A stretch of DNA of 64,000 nt from Allolobophora icterica (Eukaryota; Annelida; Clitellata; Crassiclitellata; Lumbricidae). The stretch covers positions 14,113,417-14,177,416 of the forward strand of contig OY744610.1 of assembly GCA_963556255.1 (NCBI GenBank), in the 5' to 3' direction. Positions 23,591 to 35,100 of this stretch are shown here, piece after piece (position 1 is the first letter of the stretch; every line of letters begins with the position of its first letter). The notes below the pieces were generated by a model. It saw only the letters and a program-made list of their open reading frames with translations. It was not told the origin of the DNA and ran no database searches. A program made the position numbers and the translations under genes.

Positions 23591-23962
23591 TTTGCATTTA
23601 GGCCTACAGTATATCATATGCATAAGGTCACACAAATGAAAAAAAATAATTATTTGGGACTAAAAAGGGCAAAATGCACTGGTGGGGAAAAGGGCAAGGA
23701 CTGGTGGGGAATTCGAGAAGGCTGGTGGGGAATTTCCCCACCAGTCAACATGTTAAAAAATGCCCTGTAACAATGCACATGTTCGTTTGTAGGCACATGC
23801 TTTCAGCTTCAGAGGTTCAGTCCTATCTTGATTCCGAGGCCTCCAACAGGAGTGCAAACTGACGGTTTTCAGTGTACAGTGGTCGGCTTTTATGCCTCTT
23901 ACGCCTATTGTCTGTAGATCATAAAGCACTGCAAACTCCAGCTTGAATGATATTAAAGTCAT

Positions 23963-24746
23963 CAGGGCCGGCGCCAGAGTATTTGACGCCCTAGGCGAAC
24001 CTGTCGCACTGCGCCCCTGGCAAGTGCGATAACTTGGCCTAATTAATATTAAATTAATCAAGTTAATATAACCTTCACACAGGAATGCAGCCGAATGCTG
24101 CATCTTTAATTTAGTATCGTCGTTCATTGTAATCATCTAAGAATCATTATTGGTTATAAATTAAACAAAAATATGGCACTTAATAAATTTTAAATTCTAA
24201 AGTTTGCCATAATTAAAGTAATAGTCTGGAACTGCATTAGCTATGCAGCCTATGCTGTATGGTTTAACACGATTAATGGGAATTTAAAATGCAAATATTA
24301 ATTACTGATACAGTGCATAGTTTCATTTGAACACTTAGTAGGCCTAACTCCTGTGGCTACGTTTACTAAATCCTAGTCCTACCTACGTGCGAAGTCTATA
24401 CAAATATAATGTAATTTCAAAATTTGATTTTTCGCACTTTCTCTTTAGCAAATGTAGAAACGAGAAGCAGATTACGTATGTACTACTTAAAAACTAAAGC
24501 AACAAGAACCACTACTCTAAATTTAGAAGTTCCTTACAATCAGTTGAGTCTTAATTTCTTTTTTTCAAGAGAGCTTTGAATACTGCATACGTTCGTACAA
24601 TGTAGAGTGTACACTGTACAGGTCACAAGTCTTGTAGAGAGACATTGAGAGAGACAGACTGCGACAGAGACAGAGCGAGGGAAAACGAGAGAAAACGAGA
24701 CACAGAGACAGAGACATAGGCAGACAGAGACAGACAGACAAAGAGT

Positions 24747-24798
<52 letters not shown>

Positions 24799-25339
24799 AA
24801 GAGAGAGCAAAAGACAGACGAACAAGGCATACCATTTCAGGCATATTTTAGCCTTAACGCTGGAGCTGCGAGATTATACGGTTAAAGTGTGCCGTGGTTG
24901 TACATCTAAAAGAGATAATCTAGCTCATGTGCAGCTGGGGGTCGAACAAGGTCAATTACTCCGACATATCAGGGTAACCTAGTACATGCATAGACAAGTA
25001 CCATCCGTCATCACACAGACTGTAGTTCAGACTGCACGAAATACACGGGCTTTTTGAACACCGTAGGCAGCGGCTAAATATGTCATCAGATGGAACAATT
25101 AACCAAATTTAAAATTTGCGCGCTTGGAGGAAAATGACAGAATAGGGCCCTAAAGCAGAATGTGACAGGGGGTGCGAACGCACCTAAGGAGCGCCTTGTA
25201 TGGCTAGGCCTACGCCTCTGGACTGGCAAAACGGCGGCAATGGTTTACAAAATATTTCTTTGTGTAGCTTTTCTCTCGCCCCCAGAAATGTGCCGCCCTA
25301 GGCGGCCGCCTAGTTCGCCTAGTAGTTAAACCGGCCCTG
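23963..25339. mobile_element. Non-autonomous hAT element, 1.4 kb
   Basis: Starts CAGGGCCGG and ends CCGGCCCTG. CTAGGCGAAC and GCCCTAGGCG motifs are inverted near both ends. A perfect 8-bp duplication AAAGTCAT flanks it (23,955-23,962 and 25,340-25,347). No transposase remains were seen inside, only a (GA)n array and AT-rich sequence. The next transposon begins 15 bp beyond its right end. Confidence 0.9.
24748..24794. repeat. (GA)n microsatellite
   Basis: A GA array with GACAGA-type flanking repeats (24,630-24,748), inside the non-autonomous hAT element. Confidence 0.9.
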
Positions 25340-25354
25340 AAAGTCATTAAATAC

Positions 25355-27187
25355 TAGGGTGGTAGTGAAAAAAGTATTTTTTTAATAATGCCTGGGGCAC
25401 CCCCTAGTTCTGTTCGTTTTGGAAGTAGAAACTCATGTGCAAAATCTTTTTTAAAAATTCCATTATATGGGTGTGCCACATGAAAACTTAAATTTTTGCA
25501 TCATTGAAGCCGTAAAAATCAACTTTCTTGTTTTTTTTCAGGAGCTGGATGAAAGTTAAACACTTCTAGAACCTATTATTTCTTACTGTAATATGTGATG
25601 AGTGTGATGTACCATGGATACTTTGGATAGTTGGATACCTTAGTCTCTGATTACTTGTTTTATAAATAAATAAATTAGAATCAACTGGAGCTGAGGAGTA
25701 AAAACAATTTTCTGGACTTTTGTAGTCTCGACATTTAAGGCTTTTCTAAAGCTTAATTATTTATTTACTTATTTACTCACATTATCCCACATTATTCATA
25801 ATCCATTTCAAATTAATCATATTTTTGAAGTTGTCCTTGGAGTTGTTTTCAAGGCTCTGGTTGGACCATTTGGTGGACCTGAAATGCCTATGTTTAAACG
25901 ATTTCAGAATGCATAGCCTTCGATCGTCCATGGGATGATTGTTGATTGTTTGTCAGATGATGAAAATGCTGCAGTGTTTAGTAATAACAGAGAAATGATG
26001 CAAGATGCTGTTGAATTTGCAGTGTAATGTTTGCAGAAAGAGTGTCAGCCTCGTGATGATTAGCTAGAACTCTTGGAACTTGCACTGATCTACATGGATC
26101 ATGTCTCACCTCGAGGGTTGCATTTTACAGCCTCTGGTGTCGTGCATAGGGCTAGGCGGATGGCTAAGGCCATCTATTCTAACAAATATTCCTCTTTCGA
26201 TCTCAATTCCGAATTACCTACCGGTACCGGGAAATAAATTTACTATGTTCCCTGAACCAGTTCAACTACTTTGTTTATCTCACATCCTCGTTCACAGCAT
26301 CACACTGTATTCAATCACCACAAATGATCTAACATGTTTCCAACGCATCGTGAAATTCAGATCCATAAATCTGAATTTAGCTAATGTGGCTGTAAAGGCA
26401 CTTTCCCGTCATACTTATTACCTCATGAGGAATTGGTCGATTTCTGCTTTTTCGATGACCGCATTGAAGCTGCTACCAAAACCTTGTTTGTGCAGACATT
26501 GAGCACCAAAGTTGGTGCTGGCACCCCATCCAAATGTCCACAAATTAATGAAGACACAGCTTCATGTACTCTTGATGATTTGTGACTTAAAACATGATGA
26601 ATACTGCGCATTCCCACTGATTGGCTTGAGAAAGATCCAACTTCGTGGAAACAGCACAGCATCTATTTGGAGTGTCATCAGACTGTAGAAAGATTAAGTG
26701 TGGTGAATGATAGGCAGAAAGGGGAGTGGTACTGATACAAGAATACAATCAAATAGGCCTATACTGACGAAGGATGAAGGTCAAAAGCAGGCCTTGCTAC
26801 ACATGATGTCCGAGCATCGAAAAAAGTATCTGGACCCCAAGAAGTCAGCGGTCGGTCATAAAAATGGACCAATAAATATTTTAATGTTTTAATCAAACTG
26901 AAAGAGTTGTTGAAAAATGCTCATAAGTACTCTAAGTATTCTACTTTTAAACCAAGCAATTGAAAATTTACTTTCCGTTAAACAAAATACAAAAAACTTG
27001 ATAATATTATCACAATTGTGCTTACAATTCTTGCCTAAAATTTGGAAAACTTGTCTTCTCATGTGGCACACCTAAAAGATAGAATATCTTTATAATATTC
27101 TGCACACTAGCTTAGTTCATCAATAGGAACATAACTAGGGGCTGTCCCATCAATTTACAAAAAATAACATATTTGAGCCCCACCCTA
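25355..27187 (+). mobile_element. TAGGGTGG-ended DNA transposon, copy 1
   Basis: Termini are TAGGGTGG and CCACCCTA with a perfect 8-bp duplication TTAAATAC (25,347-25,354 and 27,188-27,195). It encodes stop-ridden remains of a protein also found in the element at 49,106-51,374, which has the same termini. The 8-bp duplication and a CRHH-type motif in the other copy suggest a hAT-like transposon; the exact superfamily is inferred. Confidence 0.85.
25830..26885 (+). pseudogene. Transposase-like remnant in TAGGGTGG element 1
   Basis: Readable pieces in several frames: LVGPFGGPEMPMFKRFQNA, LELALIYMDHVSPRGLHF with GVVHRARRMAKAIYSNKYSS, EELVDFCFFDDRIEAATKTL, and VVNDRQKGEW with DEGQ and a final SEHRKK. 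The order matches the remains in the second element (GP..PIFKRF, then HH/R-WMAK-YA, then VGLARFSDQ). Stops occur throughout. The piece at 26,101-26,300 has the longest open frame but is part of this relic. Confidence 0.7.
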
Positions 27188-27323
27188 TTAAATACATAAA
27201 GTTAACAAGCGAGAGAACAGTGCTTTGATAACTAGAAGATAAAGCGAAATCGATGGACCAAGGAACTTGCTCTAGAACCGTTTAATGGCACTCAAGTCTC
27301 CAAGCTCTGCATATCTATTACTA

Positions 27324-28034
27324 CACTGTGTCCCGATGAAAAGTAGACCCAAAGAAAAAGTGTCATAACTCGGTCAAAACGTGAGTTTGTCAAGTTTATC
27401 GACGTTTGAGATGCAGTACTGAAAAGGGGAAATTTCCAACATAGAAATTTTGACAAACGTTTAGGGGTCTACTTTTCATCGGGCGGCTACTTCACATTCA
27501 ACAAGACAGTGCCCCTGCGCACCGAGCACGTGAGACCATTGCTCTGCTGTCCCGGGAGACACCCGATTTCTTTTCCCCGCAGCTGTGGCCGCCCAACAGT
27601 CCAGACCGCAATCCAGTTGACTGTCAAATCTGGAGTGTATTGGAGAAGCGCGTTCATCGTTCCTGCATTCGTGACGTTGATCACCTGATTGAAGAGTGGC
27701 AGCTGTTTAACCACGTGATCATCGACCGAGCCATCAAACAGTGGCGTCCACGTCTACGGTCGTGTGTCCGTGAACAAGGAGGATATTTTGAACACCAGCT
27801 CTAGCTGAACTTCACTTCCTTATGGCTCTTGTATGTTGGAAATTTCCCCTTTTCAGTGCTGCATCTCAAACGTTCATAAACTTGACAAACTCACTAACAT
27901 TTCCAAACGACGGCGTTAGGATTTGGTGGTAATATGGCTACTGTTGTTGTTTTTAAAATTTCAGGCAATTGCTAAAAGTTATGACCGAGTTATGACACTT
28001 TTTATTGGGGTCTACTTTTCATCGGGACACTGTG
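27324..28034 (+). mobile_element. Mariner/Tc1-type element, internally deleted
   Basis: Ends are CACTGTGTCCCGATGAAAAG and, inverted, CACAGTGTCCCGATGAAAAG. TA flanks both sides (27,322-27,323 and 28,035-28,036). The inverted repeats are long (over 100 bp, with a gap in alignment). The RC of the terminal GAAAAGTAGACCC block also occurs internally at about 27,462-27,481. Only the 3' end of a transposase remains. It lies just downstream of the kinase-like gene's stop codon. Confidence 0.88.
27496..27804 (+). pseudogene. Mariner-family transposase, C-terminal third
   Basis: Starts with IQQDSAPAHRARET (second catalytic Asp) and continues to WPPNSPDRNPVDCQIW (third catalytic Asp), with 37 residues between the two, the DD37D spacing of the maT-type IS630/Tc1/mariner group. 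It ends QGGYFEHQL then TAG. The N-terminal DNA-binding domain and first catalytic Asp are deleted. This frame is open but has no start of its own. Confidence 0.85.
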
Positions 28035-28281
28035 TATATGGCAGCTAATCTAAAGTGTTGCAAGACAGTAACTGTTGTCAATGTATCATGAAAACCAGTC
28101 ACATACAAGAGATAGATAGCTAAGGTTGGGTATAAAGACACCATGTGGCAATGTCTGTCACTGTGTGTAAGAAGTATTAAACATCCAATACCTGACAAAT
28201 TCCAATTATTAAATTAAACTAAGAATGCAAATAAACAAAACCTAATAAGACAATGGATATTTGGAGGTTGTTGTGGTCTCT

Positions 28282-29123
28282 TCACTCAAATACAGTTTGC
28301 CATTCTATTTCTCCGTCACTCAGCTTCTTGCAGGACAGAATTCGGTGATATTCAGCAACTAGGTAGCGACCGTTGGACTCGTCAACACATACCCTCCACG
28401 GAATTACGCCTGTATCTTCCTCTGGAACCAGATCTCGTGGGTCCTCAAGACAGGAATTCAACATCAAGAGTCGGTGGGCTCCCATGTCGCAAAAAATAAT
28501 CGATCCATCTTTGTCAACAGCCAAATACGTGGGGCATCTCAAACCATATAAAGGGTTTCCATCTTCATCGCCGAACTTCGTGAGGATCGTCGTGTCGAAA
28601 CGCTGCTCAGAAAGTCCACTATTTTCATTCAGCGACAACAAACAAACTCTGCTATTTGGGTCACCGTAATCGCCGTGGCAAACAAGATATAGTCCGTTGT
28701 CTAACTTTATGGCGTGCCAGGCCTGAAGTATACCTGTGCCAGAAGCCAGGTTTATTCTGCGCAGTAATTCTCCATCTGCTGTATATTCGTTCAGCTGAGC
28801 GCTACGGTTGATATTCAAAATGATATTTGTATCATTTGCAACAGAAAGACGACCTCCACCTTCGAGTGTTTTCCAGTTCTTAACTACTTCTCCAATGTAC
28901 GGATCTATTCTCAGGATTTCGCAGGACACTCCTTGATAACTCCAGTCAAAGGAGTAGAGACATTGGTAGACGTTGCAAGACACTATGTGCTCTGGATTTG
29001 TTAATCCATTGACTGTAAGTCTACGATTGCAATTGAACGTCGTCGAGTCATAAACTGCAATCGCTGAACTCTGCAGATAAGAGACGAAAACTTCGTTGTT
29101 CAGAATCGCCAATCCATAGATGG
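28282..29123 (-). CDS. Pseudokinase gene exon 8 (beta-propeller, stop)
   Basis: 842 nt; acceptor AACCGCAG|CCATCT, ending in TGA at 28,282. The ~280 residues show repeated blade-like strands (LAILNNEVFVSYL, CEILRIDPYIGEVVKNW, LRRINLASGTGILQAWHAI, CPTYLAVDKDGSIIFCD, IPWRVCVDESNGRYLVAEY). This pattern is typical of NHL/SMP30-like propellers. The whole propeller lies in one exon. No clear AATAAA was found before the mariner element. Confidence 0.85.
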
Positions 29124-32100
29124 CTGCGGTTTGGAAACACATAAAATCATACAACTATTACCAAGCATAAACTTAAACATTATCTAAAGAGCCACTAAAG
29201 CATAAGAGCAGGTCATGAGTTATGGGTACCTGAAAGTCTAGTAGTTGGCGTGCTGGAATGTCAACCGGGAGGTGAGGGTTCAAATTCCAACCAGGGCCAA
29301 GATTAAAGCTTCATCTGCATGCGCCCCTAGCCAACTTAGGTAGAGGGAGTACACTGATTGTACACTATCGATGGGAAGATCAGCGACGAGGGGGAGGACT
29401 AGCCACCAGCCCTAAGACAATGATGTGAGATCATGCTTAGAAGAAGATGCAGTGCAGGGTGACTGGAGAGGAAGAAAAAGGGTTATGTTTAGGTTGAGAG
29501 AAATGGGAATGCTGTCAGGAGAGTAGACTGTCAGAACAGACATGACAACTATTAGTTACTACAGGCCTTCATAGAGACAAAAAGAGAATCGCTAAACTTG
29601 GTTCCTTTGCCACTGCTATTACTATCGATATTTCCTATACTGTTACACAGTAGTCTTGCAGAATAAAGCATGTATCAGCGGTATGTTGCGTATAGTAATG
29701 AAGGCGGCAGACTGGAAGGCTAGGATAAGACTTCTGGAGGAGATGGGACTTTAGTTTGGAAATGAAACTCTGGATAGCGATAAATAGAGGAGCTTGATAC
29801 AGATTGTGTTAAGAGAATGACAGGAGAGGTGAAGCAACGAAGCATTTGCTGGGATTAGGTGGGAAAGTGTTCCAATTTGAGTCATAGATTGGGTAGAGCA
29901 ACAGACAAAATCGCTCTACGTGTCGATTCTTTACAATACAAATCCCCTTGGTATCATACGATGCGGATGAAAAAGAGACTGATTCAGGCCGTGCAATTCT
30001 ACTGATTCATATTACAGACCAATCACCGTAAAATTTATTTTACTGTACGAGTTATTCAACCACCCGCTTCATGCTCTACCTATTTAGGTAACTTGTGATT
30101 TGTAGGCCAGAGCTCGCAATAATCACCGCATATGGGGCCATTAAGACTGTTATTAGAGATACAATAAGTAGGATTATTCTTAAAAGATGACACTAGAGAT
30201 ATACTATTGAAAATGCACGATTCTTTGTAACAGTAGTGCTAACAAAAGGGAAGAATTTATCATCATATCAAAGGAAAGCGGAGACTTGGTAATCGTAGTG
30301 TAGGCCTAATTGACAAATAACACCTGTTTAATCGATATTGAAACAGGAATAAAATTAACCTACCTGGCTGCGATTGTTTCAGAAGTTCCCCTCTGGCAGC
30401 CTCGTCTTTTTCCATTTGCTGTTTTAATCTCATCTTGTAATCCACAGAATCTAGAATTGACAAAATTAAGATTATAAGTAAGAGGGCAAGTAGCGTTTAA
30501 TTCAGAACACGACAAAGGTGCAACATAGAATCAAACACATGTAGTTCAATTTCATTGGCTTACCCTCGTCTTTATTCGGACTTTCGCCTTCTAATTTACC
30601 TGTAACAAAAAATAAAAGAAATAATATACTCACAAAAAGCAACATTATCACAGACTAGGAAACAATGAGACTGGAAAACAATGAGTCATAATTTAATGAT
30701 GTGGTGCAATAATGCAGCAAAATCACATAAAATTTAATGGTGCATCGAGAGCCTTCGTCAAGAATCCATGTGTTCGGCACATATTAATGTATTTGAAACG
30801 TGTGGAATCATAAAAGTTCAATCCTGCTAGTACTACTTTAACTTGACCTTTTGTTCAGGTTTTGCTAAGCCTAGCCCTACTTCCCTCCTTTCAAACTAGC
30901 TGTTATTTAAATTCCACTATTACTGCTATAAATCAGGTGCAAAAATGCTAATACGAATTCTAATATTGACAAACTGAACCCGATGGTGATACTGATGCTG
31001 TTACGGACCGAAACCAATCCAAATACTGATTATAATACATATATGCTAATGATGCAGTCTAATTCGAAGTAGAAGATAAGAAGAAAATGTATTATCTAGC
31101 TTCGTAAAGGCCTTGACTTTTATTTTGGAGTTTTATCCAACTTTACGTTGATTCTCCTCTTTTAATTCGTCACCGGATGAAGTCACTAAAGCTTCAAATA
31201 AAAACAAGCGTAACATGCTGTAATTGAACCTCAACTACATTTCCTTTAGTGCCCCCAGTAAACAAAGAAACAAAAAAAATTTATAAGTAGGTAAATATAA
31301 AATTGGATGACATAGTTATCGCGACTGCATAATGTTTCAAATTTATCGCTAACGACCAATCAACAAAATACATAGTAAACATTAATTGTTTTACCTAAGT
31401 CGTTCTTAACAGTGGCAGAGGCCTTTCTGTATCAAATGTGAAAAGAAGTAAACTTTCTTGAAATGTACCTTAATAGATATTTGAGCAAAATGCCTAAATT
31501 TAGAAAATTTATGAGAAGTAGCCTATATTTGTGAAGAGTTTGAAGGACAAGATCTATCGATACCTTCTGGTGTCATGCTTTCGTAATAATCTGTCCTGCG
31601 TTCTGCCTTAAGTATTTCAGTGACTTCTTTATCTTGAACTGCAAATCAAATATCAATGGCAGTGGCGGCGCGTGGATTTTTCAAAGGTGGTGCGAAGCAT
31701 CAGTGTGCCGCCCCCTCCGTAAGGCGACAGGCCTGTCTAGTAGTCTAGGGAAATTTTTGTCTGTGTTGTGTATGACAGTAGTTAGTAGTAGCCTTAGCCT
31801 AGAATAGAGCACAGTAGCAGATGAAGCAGATCCGATACTAGTATCAATGTGTACTGCGCACTTAAAGTACTTTTAGCATAAGCAAATCAAATCAGAGGGG
31901 AGGTTTTCAGAGAGTAGTCAAAAAGAGGTCCGAGTCCGGTTTCTGGAAGGCCAAATCAAATTGGAGTGGGTCCCCAGAAAGTAGTTCAATAGAGACCCGA
32001 GGCCAGTTTCCACGGGGCCAGATCAAGAGAAGTGGCAGAGCAGCTGTCAAGGCGGGTGTCGTTTATTGCGAGAAGAATTTGAAAGCGGAGGATCAGATGA

Positions 32101-35100
32101 GTTAAGGTATTACTTGAAAAGGTGAGATTTCAGTTTTGAGTGGAAAGCCAGATGGTGATAGAGGACCACGAGAAGGAGAATGAAGGAGGGGTTGTAATGA
32201 TGATGGAGGAACTGAGAAACTGCGGAAATTCAGAGGGAAGATCATTCCAGAGGCGTGGTGCTGTGATGGATATGGCTCGGTTGGAGAACTTGCGGTGAGT
32301 AGAGACTGGGGATCGAGAAAGACTGAGACAGGACGATGATCGGTGGAGCGGGTTGTCTGAATGGTGAAGAGATCACGAAGGATGGGAGTGATCTATTGAT
32401 GTTTAGGCGTTCAGGCAAGTGATATTTGGATAAGTTGCAGACGCTTGATTTGGGTGGATTCAAGGTTGAGGAAGAGAGAACTGCAGTAATCAAGCTTCGA
32501 ATGAACAATAGAGGTGGAGGCAGTTTTAAGGTCGAGCATGGGCCGGATGCGTAACGAATGTGCATGAAACAGGAGCGCGGAAGGTTGGAGATGTGGCTAG
32601 AAAGGAGAGGTGTGCATCAAAAATAATACCAAAATGAGGGTTAAGATAAATAATTTTACTCTTAATTTTGATGGAGTTTTAACTAAGTTATCCCAAATAA
32701 ATTTAAATGATTTAATTTTGGACCCCCAAATATATCCAGTTAGGCTAGATCCATATTACTTACAAACCAGTTCTCAGGCATGATTTTGGCGCCCCAAGCA
32801 GCAATAAGGTGTAACATGCATGTATGTCTACATTTTTCATATTTTATTTAATTAAGATTAAAATTGCCATTCTATCATTTGAAAAATGTGAAATTGTAAA
32901 ACGGAGTGGGGGCGCCAAATTCATAGTTCGTCCTCGGGCTCAAAATATCCTAGTTATGCCGCTGTTAGAAACTATAGGCTTAAAATGATCTAAATCAATT
33001 TAAAACTATGAAATACATTGAAACTTGGATGAACCGAATTATGATGTTAAAGTTTCATTGAAATTTCTAGAAACGAATTACGTAATAGGCCTAACTCAAA
33101 ATGAAACACTACGTGACCACAGGAAGCACCGAAAAAAATATTCCAGGTATTCAAAGTGCCGCCCCCTCAAGTGGCCGCCCGGTGCGACCGCACCCCCTTG
33201 CATCCCCCACGCGCCGCCACTGATCAATGGGCATTCAAACCCATTTCAACGCTTTGGTAGGCAACAAGTATGTCGGACATGGTATTCGTCAGTGCTCTTT
33301 TTCTGGAAGAAAAGGTTCCGGAACGGAACAATAGGTTCCGGAACGCAATTATTACGAGCGGGCTAAAATCCCGAGAAAAACGGGATTAGGGGGTTGGAGG
33401 GGTCTCAATAAACACTGAAAATAATTCAAAACACTGAAATTAAATTAAAATAACTTAATTATTGTTTTTATTATTAAAATAAATAAATCATTTTTTAGTA
33501 CCTGAAAAAAGGTGCCGGAACGCCGTTCCGGCGCGTTCCGGGTGAAAAAAGCACTGGTATTCGTTTAAGTTAGTGACTTACACTGCTTCTGGCTACATAT
33601 ATAATATATTAAGCTACAAATTCAGAAATAGATCTCCATATCATTTGGTTGTTTGGCTGCATTCAGAAAAGCTGCATATCTAAGCTCGCAGATCAAAGCA
33701 GATGAATGCAATCCAATATATACAGTTATTTAAACCAAAGAATATAACCATTAACTCTTCTGACAATAATAGCTAACTTCAAAGAGTAAACATGTTCTGC
33801 TCTAAGAATGAAATGCTACATACGCATATCATGCAGAGAGGAAAGTATCTCTGAGAACAGTGGCCTCTTTTCTTGCGTTTGCTCCCAGCAACCTGTTTTA
33901 GGAATAAGCATACATTTTACTTCAGTCATGCTACTGGGTTAAGACCTGGCAAAACAGATTATGAGGTCCATTCGATGATCAGATCAAGCCAGACTGGATC
34001 GGTTGGGATGAAATTTCAACATTCTTTGCACTAGCTCTTGTTAGTTTTTGTCCCAATGTGTCTGGTTTTACTTTTATTTTTATATGATGCAACATTAATT
34101 CATGTTTCAAATGTTAAAATCAGTCAACATTATAGGTTCATTATTTAATCTTTGAATGACTCAATGACGCAGCAGCAATATTCTTAAGCAGGTCATTCAG
34201 GTCTATTAACAGGTATGAAACAGGAAATTCGTGTCTATTTTGTAACATAGAATAATTACGTTTATATACCTTTGAATATGTTTCTTAGGACACCGAGACA
34301 TGACTCCGGAATTGCTAAGTTTAAATTGATTGTTTCGACTTCAGGTGGATCATGTCTGGTCAGAATCTCCCATAAAACCACACCATAGCTACAACATTAA
34401 ATTGAGATGTCAGATCTAAAACAAGTAGAATTAGGCCTAATTAAGCATTCTACATGCAACTAAGAATACATAGAACGAGTGAAGTTTGAATAAAAGAAAA
34501 CAGCAAAACAGAAATAATAAAATAATAAAGTAGTATTGAGAATAACAGTTTGAAAGAAAGGAGAAAGTAGAATATTTGAGTACCAGGAAATGATAGCACA
34601 CGCTGCATGAGGTAATTTGAGAATGCGGGCATCTATGGTGTGATTTATCTCTGAAGTGAGCAATCAAGTGGGGGAAAAGAAACTGATTTTATATCATAGT
34701 GTGAAAAATGTGCAACCTCCAAACGTCGCTGGCTTTGGAGAAGATCCCTGTCCTCTTGACTTCTGAAGCCACCGAAGCGTGACCTTCCGTTGTCTTAAGA
34801 TTACTCATTCGCATCTGATCAAAACCAGTAATTTTGAGCGTCGTGCCTTGAATGCATTTCGGATCAAATAATTCCAATATCATAACTACAACGCATAATT
34901 ATAATAATTATAACTCGTCTGTGAAACTCGTGAGAATCAACATAAAATTATATTCGATCATCTCGAGGAATGTAGAAATTTAAGTCATAGAAGTAAAATA
35001 TCTATATCTATACTTACTGTCATCTGACTTGAGATTTCCGTGAACGATGGATCTTTCATGCAAGCATAGAACATTCCAGTAGCTATCTGTTCGGCCCAAT

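Larger units (their letters stand above)
20996..23767 (-). mobile_element. hAT element with decayed transposase, 2.8 kb
   Basis: Ends are CAGGGGATTTTTAAAG on the left and, inverted, CAGGGCATTTTTTAAC on the right. A perfect 8-bp target-site duplication TAACAATG is at 20,988-20,995 and 23,768-23,775. CTGGTGGGGAA motifs are subterminal on both sides (one on the left, several at 23,680-23,745). The interior carries remains of a protein on the minus strand and two later insertions: a MITE (21,280-21,686) and a LINE fragment (22,252-22,583). Confidence 0.88.

Noticed and set aside
31395..31426. 32-nt candidate exon of the pseudokinase gene with good AG and GT borders
   Set aside because: Its insertion between exons 5 and 6 would create an immediate in-frame stop, whereas direct joining of exons 5 and 6 keeps the frame.
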